From Magnetococcales bacterium (lineage in GTDB: Bacteria > Pseudomonadota > Magnetococcia > Magnetococcales > Magnetaquicoccaceae): a DNA stretch of 64,000 nucleotides. The notes under the pieces were generated by a model. It saw only the letters and a list, made by a program, of their open reading frames with translations. It was not told the origin of the DNA and made no database searches. The stretch spans positions 124,001 through 188,000 of the forward strand of contig JAANAU010000001.1 in assembly GCA_011089965.1 (NCBI GenBank), in the 5' to 3' direction. Shown piece by piece: positions 29,625 to 36,836 of this stretch. The translations under genes and the position numbers were made by a program. How positions within the stretch are numbered: position 1 is the first letter of the stretch; every line of letters begins with the position of its first letter.

Positions 29625-32486
29625 TTAACCAGCCATGTTGCCTTCTTTAAGCCGATCAATCAATCGGCGCATGGATTGGATGCGAAAATGAATATCTTTT
29701 TTATCCTCACCCGATGATATTCCAGCATGATATGTATTAAGAATATTCAATATCACACGGGCCATATCGAGTGGCCAGTTGCGTAACTCTCTGCTCTCAT
29801 CTTCTCTGACCATCTTTGCCAGATTGGCCACGAAACGATAAAAAAGCTGCAATTCTTGCGGACGTTTCGGTTGGGTTAACGATGCAGGCGTCTCCAGAAG
29901 GCTGACATGCCAATGCGATAGAATCAGCATGATCCAACAACGGAACATCTGCTGCATATCCTGTTTAATTTGATTATGAAGAAGCAGAAAAATCTGAATA
30001 TGAACCGTTCTGTTGATCACAGACGCATTGCTTATATAAAGCGTCAGTAAAATCTCCACCATCTCGCTTGTAATCTGAACCTCTGCACTATCACTTTTTG
30101 CCAGATACGCCATGATTTCATTAATATCTGTTACCAATTGATTATTAAAATCCGCTTCCAGTAATTGAGCCATTTCTCGTCGATTGCATAATGCCGCCAG
30201 GAACTCGATGGACACGGCAATGAAATCAGAAAAGGATATCTGATTGAATATGACAGATCCAGCCATCAACCAGGATGGCAATCCAGACAATCTGGCGCCA
30301 TCTTCTCCACATTGTTTATGATTGAAAATGGATAATGCCAATGATCTTTTCTGTGCTGAAGAGGGCTGATCCTGGAAAAACTCCTGGATCGCCTGCCGAA
30401 ACATCCATTCAGAGGCAAAAGTCTCCATCATGGATGGCTTTGACGATCTGTGACTGTTTGCAGGAATCCTGCTGCAAATTGCATTGATGTTTTCAATAAA
30501 ATCATTAGGATGCCTGCTGACATATCTTGCCAGATCTCCTATTGCCTTTTCTTTCAGCGCATCATCATGTCCAACCTCGACCAGATGACAATACCACTTG
30601 ACCGGATCAAACTCTTTGGATGAACCACTGTATTGCAACAGTTTCAGCATCACATCTTGATCCAACGGATTGTTTGCCAGCGTGTGCAGCAGTCGATTTG
30701 TAATGGATTTCAGCCTGTCAACTTGAGTCGTGAATTCCAACAATTTTACAATTCGATATATTCTGTGATACTTCCCGGAACTGGCATCTGTTCGCGCGGG
30801 TTCAATCAAAGAGGAGAGCCTTTTAAGAACCTCCTCATCCGGCACACTTTCTGCCCACTCTCTGAACAACCGGGTGATGTTGCCAACAACTCTTTCTGAA
30901 TCACCACTATCCTGTACATGACTGGCCCATATTGTTTCAAAAGCCTGCTGTGAGAAATTGGGCCTTTCTGTTTCAAAAAAGTCTGAGAGTTCCTGGAAAA
31001 TCCAAGAGCTTGCAAAACATACATATTTGACTTCAGACTCTTTTTTGTAATCAAGCTTGCACATCATGAAAAAAGAGTCCGGATTCTTTCTCCATTCTTC
31101 GAGACAGGAAACTGTTTTGGACGTTGAGCGCACTCCTTTCTCTTTCTTCTTCTTTTTCCTGGAGGTGCTGTTTTCATCCTCAGGAGTGGCAACCTGTACC
31201 GTGACATCGGTCAACAAGCGTGCCACTTGAAGATTGAAATCCTCCAAAGTCAGATTGGTAAATTTGGCGGCGACAAAACAAATCGCCCGCATGACCACCT
31301 GTTCCGGTGTTTCCGCACTCCTCAGTTGCTGCACCAGCCTCTCCATGGCATCACTCTGGGAAGCCGATTCCCCTTTGGGACGACTCTCTTTAGGTGCCTT
31401 GTCCGCAGAGACCCAGCTCTGGACTTTTTGTGCAAAAGTTTTATTGTTGATCAAATCCACCACAAATGCATAAAACTGATCATCTTTGTTTGCCCAGTTT
31501 GCTTGACGCCACTGTTCAACATGGGAGTGTATATTATGATCAATACCTTCTCTTGTCAGCAAATAGGACAACCAATCGACGTTCTGAATACTTCGATTAA
31601 GCTGTGTGTGCGTTCTGCGATACGATCTGTTGACAATTGCCGGAGAACCATAACAGACAACATGCATATTGGAATGGATCAGATCGGTAACCAATGCCGT
31701 CTGAAAAGTCAGATCATCCAGGCGCAAATTGGTCAAAAAGCCTGGATCCGACTCCAAATCGATGATCAGCGCCTTTCTGGTTGAATTGGCCAACTTGGAG
31801 CATTTCGTAAAATCTTGCAAGGTCATATTTGTTTTTGTAATCCTGGCAAAATGGGCAATAAAAGCCGACTGGTAACCCAAACGTTGCAACAGGCAAAAAG
31901 CGCTGTCTCTCAGACACTCCTGATCCGGTCCTGCCAGAATCATCAAACGAGTGGTCATGAGAACCTGCTCCCAATCTCCCAAAGCGTCTGGCTGCCAACC
32001 AACAAAAGAACGTGTCAAACTCACAGAGGACAAACCTGTTTCCCAGGACTCCACATCCCGGGCCGAAAAAGAATCGGCGACCCGCTCATCTGCCCCTTCA
32101 AAGCCTCTGAAAAAATTGGTTATCTCGATTTTCTTTCTCATTTTTCCCTGATTGATCGTGCTTCTTTTTCCGGCTGTGGCAACCCGACCAGGATTGGATC
32201 CTCCATTATGGATGGAGGCGGTGGAAGATCCTGTTTTCTGCCCTTCCTTCTCTTTCGGCTTCTCGCCAGCCATCTCTGCACCTTTCTCAGAGGGTGGTTC
32301 ATCCCCTGCTGTCGAAGAGGTCTGATCTTCCGGTTGTGCAGAGAAGACCTCTGTCCCGGGATCCGGTTCCTGATGTGAAACAGTTGGTTCCAGGGGTGCC
32401 GATTCAGGTGGGGGTGTTTCGTTGTTCAGCGACTCTGCAACTGTTGATTGACCTGCATCGGATTCGGACATCACCATCATCTCCAT
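29625..32486 (-). CDS. Large protein with degenerate NTPase-like segment and long helical C-terminus
   Basis: About 953 residues, of unknown family. Residues 1-115 are acidic, Pro/Ser-rich and likely disordered. Residues about 180-250 resemble a P-loop NTPase core: a strand LMILAGPDQECLRDSA where the GKT lysine should be, then KALIIDLESD as a Walker-B-like strand. The catalytic Lys is missing, so this is at best a degenerate NTPase. A lysine patch KKKKKEK lies at about 444-450. The rest (about 480-950) is helical, suggesting HEAT/ARM-like repeats. Several Met codons occur at the start (MEMMVMS). It is divergent from the pseudokinase gene and upstream of the SPFH-like gene. Function unknown. 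Confidence 0.75.
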   Translation of the reverse strand: MEMMVMSESDAGQSTVAESLNNETPPPESAPLEPTVSHQEPDPGTEVFSAQPEDQTSSTAGDEPPSEKGAEMAGEKPKEKEGQKTGSSTASIHNGGSNPGRVATAGKRSTINQGKMRKKIEITNFFRGFEGADERVADSFSARDVESWETGLSSVSLTRSFVGWQPDALGDWEQVLMTTRLMILAGPDQECLRDSAFCLLQRLGYQSAFIAHFARITKTNMTLQDFTKCSKLANSTRKALIIDLESDPGFLTNLRLDDLTFQTALVTDLIHSNMHVVCYGSPAIVNRSYRRTHTQLNRSIQNVDWLSYLLTREGIDHNIHSHVEQWRQANWANKDDQFYAFVVDLINNKTFAQKVQSWVSADKAPKESRPKGESASQSDAMERLVQQLRSAETPEQVVMRAICFVAAKFTNLTLEDFNLQVARLLTDVTVQVATPEDENSTSRKKKKKEKGVRSTSKTVSCLEEWRKNPDSFFMMCKLDYKKESEVKYVCFASSWIFQELSDFFETERPNFSQQAFETIWASHVQDSGDSERVVGNITRLFREWAESVPDEEVLKRLSSLIEPARTDASSGKYHRIYRIVKLLEFTTQVDRLKSITNRLLHTLANNPLDQDVMLKLLQYSGSSKEFDPVKWYCHLVEVGHDDALKEKAIGDLARYVSRHPNDFIENINAICSRIPANSHRSSKPSMMETFASEWMFRQAIQEFFQDQPSSAQKRSLALSIFNHKQCGEDGARLSGLPSWLMAGSVIFNQISFSDFIAVSIEFLAALCNRREMAQLLEADFNNQLVTDINEIMAYLAKSDSAEVQITSEMVEILLTLYISNASVINRTVHIQIFLLLHNQIKQDMQQMFRCWIMLILSHWHVSLLETPASLTQPKRPQELQLFYRFVANLAKMVREDESRELRNWPLDMARVILNILNTYHAGISSGEDKKDIHFRIQSMRRLIDRLKEGNMAG

Positions 32487-32625
32487 TGTGTGGCAATAAG
32501 CAACATTCTAAAGTTACATGATACAATTTGCATCAATAATGAGATTATCGTAATTCATCAAAATAATATCAAGGCAGAAATTATATGCTTGCGATCCTAT
32601 TCAAGCTGCATGATAATGTCAAGTC
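32487..32625. promoter_or_regulatory. Divergent AT-rich control region of the 27-35 kb island
   Basis: A non-coding 139-base region between the two divergent transcripts of the island. It is strongly AT-rich with many short A/T runs. No single promoter stands out, but both transcripts must start here, so shared control is plausible. Confidence 0.5.
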
Positions 32626-34161
32626 ATGGGAATCGCCCTGGACAGTTTGGATCAAAACAAACTCATTTCATTGGAATACCACGTCATGATATGCAGAGAC
32701 TCTTCAGGACAAATTATTGAAATTATTACAGATCCTGACAAGCCCCAAACCGGTGTGTTTCCAATTGCCGGACGTGATGACCGAAGGGCAACCCTCCTGC
32801 CTGCACTTTCCACAGCTCAGGAGGCAGTGCTGCATGATTGGCATGCACGCATGCAAAACATGCCGGATGATGTGGATGGCGTGATCTTTGTCGGACCACA
32901 AAGCCTGCTGTACGATCCGGAAACGAACCAACTGTCAGGGTATATTATCAATACCTATTGGGATACATACCCGCTTGCAGATTGCATCGTCCATCCGGAA
33001 TCGGCAACAATCCCCCTGAGCCTGGAAGAACGCTACGCAGCCGCCTGGAAAATGACCCGGGCCGTGCAATATCTGCATGCACAAGGCTACGCAACCACAC
33101 ATATTTCATTAAATATGTTATCTATTGATGCCAATAAAAATAATATTTACTGGCTTGAGTTTCATGATTTACAACAAAATTCTTCGGTCCCACCATCCGA
33201 TCCCGACAATCCGGAATCCAACGATCTCTACAATCTGGCCACCACCCTGTTTCAACTCTTGATGCACGGCTTCCATCCCTTTCAGGGTCAATGGAATTTC
33301 CGCAAAGGTCCAGAGCCGCCACGATCCACCCTGCAACTGTGTGGTCTGCTGCCTTATCACCCGCGTAACCACCAACGCATCCAACCCCCTACGGATGCGC
33401 CCGACTACTCTACCCTGGCAATTCCGGTTCAAAAATTGTTGAACATCGCCTTGACCCTGGGTGGACGCCACCCAGACCAGTGTCCAACCACTCAGACATG
33501 GCTGGATACCCTGCATGAAGCCATTCGTCACCCTTATCGCAAAACAGTATTTTTGAAACTGTCACGCAGACCAACCCTTCCAGCCCTTCCAAAAGGGTGC
33601 CCGCTTGATGAAAACTATTTACCATATAAAACTTATGGAATTGCTGCACTGTTGATTGCAATACTCGTAATTATATTTAAAGTGTATTATACGAACAGCG
33701 ATGAAAAAATAATGGTAACGGCACAAATCCGGGATGCCCTGCAAATATCTACTGAGGTTGGATCAAGAATCAATCTGGTATCCTCAGCAAAGGACAAACT
33801 GATGATCTCTGAGCAGTTGGTAAGCCAGAATTCTACACGATATGTGCAATTGAGAGATCAAGATATGGTCACACTCAACGAGCAAAAAATAAAACTGGAA
33901 AAAGAATTGAAAAAATATCGTGTGGTGTTGCAACAGATCCATACAAAAAAATCCGATCTGTGGCAACAGGCCATCCAATCGATTCGTCAAGAAGCCCACG
34001 AACCTCCTGTGCAGGCACGCTTGAATCTGTTGGAAAAACATTTGAAGGAATTCGGCAGGAATATGGAAGAGATCCACTGGCTGGATCACACCCAAAAAGA
34101 TTTCAACAAGATCATGGAAGAGATCAGTTCCCAGGATGCTCACAATACGAAAAAACCCTGA
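32626..34161 (+). CDS. Membrane pseudokinase with coiled-coil tail (YegI-like kinase fold)
   Basis: A 511-residue protein. Residues about 20-310 follow the kinase-like layout of the YegI/TerY-associated family. QSLLYDPETNQLSGYIINTY corresponds to strands beta3-5. The helical lobe includes NLATTLFQLLMHGFHPFQG and a C-terminal RHPDQCPTTQTWLDTL, typical of that family. Catalytic residues are lost: the HRD-type loop reads HISLNMLSID (159-168), the DFG position is LEFHD (177-181) and no beta3 lysine is seen. A TM at about 335-356 is followed by a ~150-residue coiled coil. It is probably a signalling scaffold rather than a kinase. No clear ribosome-binding site. It sits upstream of two lipoprotein genes. 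Confidence 0.72.
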   Translation: MGIALDSLDQNKLISLEYHVMICRDSSGQIIEIITDPDKPQTGVFPIAGRDDRRATLLPALSTAQEAVLHDWHARMQNMPDDVDGVIFVGPQSLLYDPETNQLSGYIINTYWDTYPLADCIVHPESATIPLSLEERYAAAWKMTRAVQYLHAQGYATTHISLNMLSIDANKNNIYWLEFHDLQQNSSVPPSDPDNPESNDLYNLATTLFQLLMHGFHPFQGQWNFRKGPEPPRSTLQLCGLLPYHPRNHQRIQPPTDAPDYSTLAIPVQKLLNIALTLGGRHPDQCPTTQTWLDTLHEAIRHPYRKTVFLKLSRRPTLPALPKGCPLDENYLPYKTYGIAALLIAILVIIFKVYYTNSDEKIMVTAQIRDALQISTEVGSRINLVSSAKDKLMISEQLVSQNSTRYVQLRDQDMVTLNEQKIKLEKELKKYRVVLQQIHTKKSDLWQQAIQSIRQEAHEPPVQARLNLLEKHLKEFGRNMEEIHWLDHTQKDFNKIMEEISSQDAHNTKKP

Positions 34162-34211
34162 TTATGTATAAATATATCATACACATACCCAACCCTTGAG
34201 GAGATCATGCC

Positions 34212-34895
34212 ATGTTGATGAAACGATGCACCATCCCACTCTTGACGCTCTCTCTGCTGGCCGGAGGTTGCGCATCGACCAATACCACTCCTGGTCAACC
34301 CGCTTCCCAGCAATCCTCCAACACAGATACCACCACCATGCAGGGCGCTGGAGCTGGTGCGGTCATCGGTGGGGTCATCGGAGCCATACTCGGAAAAGAA
34401 TCAGGGGCAGCCATCGGTGCTCTGGCAGGAGCAGCCATTGGCGGAGTCCTGGGCAATCTGATCGGAGACATGCAAGAACAACGTCTGGCACGGGAAGACA
34501 ATATCGAAAAGCAAATTATGCAAACTCGTGAAGTCATTACCGCTGCCAATCAATACAATCAAGAGTCGCGCGCCGAGCTGGATCGCATCCTGGCCGAATC
34601 CAAACGCCTCCTAACCAACAAAAAGAACGGAAATCTGAAAAAAGATGATATTGAGAAGCACCTTGCATTCCTGGATCAAAAACAAAAGTCAAGCAACGAC
34701 GCTGTAACCTCCCTCAAAACCGAATACAATGCCAAAAAAGAGTCATTGGATTATCACAAAAGCCAACAACAGCCCGCACAAAACAATCCACAGATCGCCG
34801 AAATGGAAAAACAGTTGGACTCTCTCCAAGCCGCCATCCAGGAAACCAGTCAGAGCGACACCCAATATGCACATCTGAAAAGCATCTGGCGCTGA
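34212..34895 (+). CDS. Glycine-zipper lipoprotein with coiled coil
   Basis: A 227-residue lipoprotein. Signal peptide and lipobox are LSLLAGGC (Cys20), slightly atypical with Ala at -3. Residues about 45-90 form a glycine zipper (AGAGAVIGGVIGAILGKESG, AAIGALAGAAIGGVLGNLIG) like YMGG/glycine-zipper outer-membrane proteins, able to insert in or span a membrane. Residues about 90-225 are Lys/Glu/Gln-rich coiled coil. GAGGAG sits 8 bases before ATG 34212. It lies 50 bases after the pseudokinase gene and is likely co-transcribed with it. Confidence 0.85.
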   Translation: MLMKRCTIPLLTLSLLAGGCASTNTTPGQPASQQSSNTDTTTMQGAGAGAVIGGVIGAILGKESGAAIGALAGAAIGGVLGNLIGDMQEQRLAREDNIEKQIMQTREVITAANQYNQESRAELDRILAESKRLLTNKKNGNLKKDDIEKHLAFLDQKQKSSNDAVTSLKTEYNAKKESLDYHKSQQQPAQNNPQIAEMEKQLDSLQAAIQETSQSDTQYAHLKSIWR

Positions 34896-34910
34896 TTTGA
34901 AAGGAGTGGC

Positions 34911-35474
34911 ATGAACATTTTTCAAAGTTGCATGCGCATCATGATGTGTCTGATGCTGCTGTGGCCATTGTACGGCTGCTCCATGACACCGGATCCCAAC
35001 AACGCACCTGCCCAGGGAGGATTGCTGGAAGGGATCATGGGAGAGTTACGCGGAGACTACGACCTGCGCGAACGGTTACGCCGGGAGCAACTCGGAGCCT
35101 TGCAACGCGAATCGGCAGAAATGGCAGAAAGAAACAGAAAGCTGGATGAAGAACGTCAGAGCAGGCAGGCCACACTCCGAAATCTGGAGCAGGAAGTCAG
35201 CCAATTGCAAGGCAGCATTTCTGCACTCTCCGGCAAGCTGCAACGACTGAAAAACACAACCAGACAAAGCGAACAGGAGCTTCTGGAAACCAAAGATCTG
35301 ATCCACCAATTGGAAACCCAGATCCATCAGCAGAAAAAAAACAGCCAGGAAGCTTTGGACAATGCCTCTCAGGAAGAAAAAAGGCGTTTCCTTGAGCTTC
35401 AGGAACAACTGGCACGTACCGAACGGGAGTTCTTATTGCTCCGAAAACGCCAGGAGATCGATCTCAAAAACTGA
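34911..35474 (+). CDS. Coiled-coil lipoprotein
   Basis: A 187-residue lipoprotein with signal peptide MNIFQSCMRIMMCLMLLWPL and lipobox LYGC (Cys23). From about residue 50 onward it is one long Glu/Gln/Arg-rich coiled coil (for example LRNLEQEVSQLQGSISALSG) with no other domain. It is 15 bases after the glycine-zipper lipoprotein, AGGAG precedes the ATG, and both are likely one operon with the pseudokinase. The two lipoproteins and the pseudokinase tail may pair through coiled coils. This is inferred. Confidence 0.85.
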   Translation: MNIFQSCMRIMMCLMLLWPLYGCSMTPDPNNAPAQGGLLEGIMGELRGDYDLRERLRREQLGALQRESAEMAERNRKLDEERQSRQATLRNLEQEVSQLQGSISALSGKLQRLKNTTRQSEQELLETKDLIHQLETQIHQQKKNSQEALDNASQEEKRRFLELQEQLARTEREFLLLRKRQEIDLKN

Positions 35475-35507
35475 CGTCGACTTTCTCCCTGCTGACTGCT
35501 GACTGCA

Positions 35508-35565
35508 CATGTTCAACAGCCGCCTTTCTCTATTCATGAACACAAACCGGCGACTGTAGAACATG
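35508..35565. repeat. Imperfect 17-bp inverted repeat (terminator-like or boundary element)
   Basis: Arms 35508-35524 (CATGTTCAACAGCCGCC) and 35549-35565 (GGCGACTGTAGAACATG) match at 15 of 17 positions, with a 24-base spacer. It is located just after the lipoprotein operon. No T-run follows, so termination is uncertain. Confidence 0.6.
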
Positions 35566-35722
35566 CATGCAGACAAGAAGAAAAGAATTGATTCCTGGTC
35601 GTGTTCCCAATGGAGTGGTCATTAAGCAGTCCCGATGTGACTTGAAGGTGTGAAGGCCATGTTACGCATGGTGGCATCCCTGCCAAGATGCCTCCTGCCG
35701 CGAATCTGTCGGAGGTCAATAA

Positions 35723-35752
35723 TTGTCTGGCGTCCCAATACCGGTCTATACT
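35723..35752 (+). promoter_or_regulatory. Candidate sigma-70 promoter of the A/V-ATPase operon
   Basis: TTGTCT (35723-35728), an 18-base spacer, then TATACT (35747-35752), placing a start near 35759 and 37 bases upstream of the first ATPase gene. The hexamers are good matches in an otherwise gene-free stretch. Confidence 0.5.
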
Positions 35753-35795
35753 ACACTCCATGATTCATGGAGACCAGAACCAGCCGGAGGGGTGC

Positions 35796-36143
35796 ATGAG
35801 TCAGACACCTGAGAGTTTCAATCAAGGGGAGTGGCTGGACCAGGCCATGATGCAGGCCATCCAGGCCGATCAGTTGGCAGCCCTCTCCATCTCCGAAAGC
35901 CGCAAACAGGCTGAAGAGATCCTGCTGAACGCACGCCATCAGGCAGCCGAAATCGAAGCGCGTCTGGACCGACGCATGGCGGTTTTGCAAAAAAGCCGCG
36001 CCAAATCCCTGAAACGACACCTGGAAACCATCAAACGCCATCAACAGCGCGCTGCACCCTTTCAGCTCGAACCACCCGCCAACCTGGATCCACCGGGGGC
36101 AGCCAGACAACTCGCGGCCTGGCTGACCGGGGCCGATGGATAG
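35796..36143 (+). CDS. A/V-type ATPase peripheral stalk subunit (G/H-like)
   Basis: A 115-residue helical protein. ATG 35796 has GGAGG 5 bases upstream. Residues about 28-80 form a charged helix with the A-Ala/Glu pattern of stalk subunits (SRKQAEEILLNARHQAAEIE). The C-terminus is Pro-rich and ends near the next gene. It is the first gene of the ATPase operon, in the place where archaeal and Thermus operons carry a G/H stalk subunit. Assignment rests on position, length and coiled coil rather than on motifs. The stalk would link the A3B3 head to subunit I. Confidence 0.65.
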   Translation: MSQTPESFNQGEWLDQAMMQAIQADQLAALSISESRKQAEEILLNARHQAAEIEARLDRRMAVLQKSRAKSLKRHLETIKRHQQRAAPFQLEPPANLDPPGAARQLAAWLTGADG

Positions 36144-36152
36144 CCAACAACC

Positions 36153-36836
36153 ATGGGCACCCCTGCTTTTGCCACGCTTCAGGCACGCCTCCAGGCCCGT
36201 CACAGCGCACGCCTCGATCTGAATCAATGGAACCGGCTGTCGGCAATCACGGCCCTGGAACCATTTCTGACCCAGGCGCGCTCCACACCCCTGGGTCTCT
36301 GGTTGCAGGGGGTGGATCCCCATGGGGATGTTCATCAGCTGGAAGTTACCCTGCGCGATGTTTTTCGCAAACATGTGGCTCTCATCGCTGGCTGGAGCCT
36401 GCCATCCTGGCACCCTGCCATCCACTGGGTGGCGACCTGGCCTGATCTGGCCATTGCCCGACACTACCGGCGATTCGGTGCCACCCACCCCTGGATCGCC
36501 CGCATGGAGGGGTTGGAACTGTTGGAAACCTCCCCTTCCGGTCACGACCTGTTAACCTGGTGGCTGAACCGCTGGCGCACGCTCTGGCCCACCCCGCCAA
36601 CCCGCCATCCCCACCTGGAAAAGTTGATCCAACTGGCACAAGCCTGCCAGGAACAGGCCGATGACCCCTGGTCAGAGTGGTCCCGATTGCGCACCTCCCT
36701 TGAGTTGCTCTTTCGACGCCAGGCCATGGAACCGGGTGCATTGTTCATTCATCTGTGGCTGACCGGCCTGGAGATCTATCGCCTGCGGGGGGAGTTGAGC
36801 CGCCGACTGCTCTTTCCTCCGGAGCCGTGCCCATGA
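36153..36836 (+). CDS. A/V-type ATPase subunit C-like protein (tentative)
   Basis: A 227-residue helical protein that starts 9 bases after the stalk gene and whose stop overlaps the subunit I start as ATGA. Sequence motifs are weak. It is Trp/Leu/Arg-rich and ends with an IYRLRGELSRRLLFPP-like segment, comparable to the C-terminal region of AC39/d-type subunits. The operon otherwise lacks subunit C, so position suggests it is the adaptor between rotor and stalk. Divergence leaves this uncertain. Confidence 0.55.
   Translation: MGTPAFATLQARLQARHSARLDLNQWNRLSAITALEPFLTQARSTPLGLWLQGVDPHGDVHQLEVTLRDVFRKHVALIAGWSLPSWHPAIHWVATWPDLAIARHYRRFGATHPWIARMEGLELLETSPSGHDLLTWWLNRWRTLWPTPPTRHPHLEKLIQLAQACQEQADDPWSEWSRLRTSLELLFRRQAMEPGALFIHLWLTGLEIYRLRGELSRRLLFPPEPCP

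Larger units (their letters stand above)
35475..35795. other. Gene-free region with long inverted repeat and promoter before the A/V-ATPase operon
   Basis: A 321-base stretch without a gene. It contains short GCTGACT direct repeats near 35490-35505, a long imperfect inverted repeat at 35508-35565 and a candidate promoter at 35723-35752. Base composition rises toward that of the ATPase operon, so it marks the right boundary of the AT-rich island. Confidence 0.6.
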
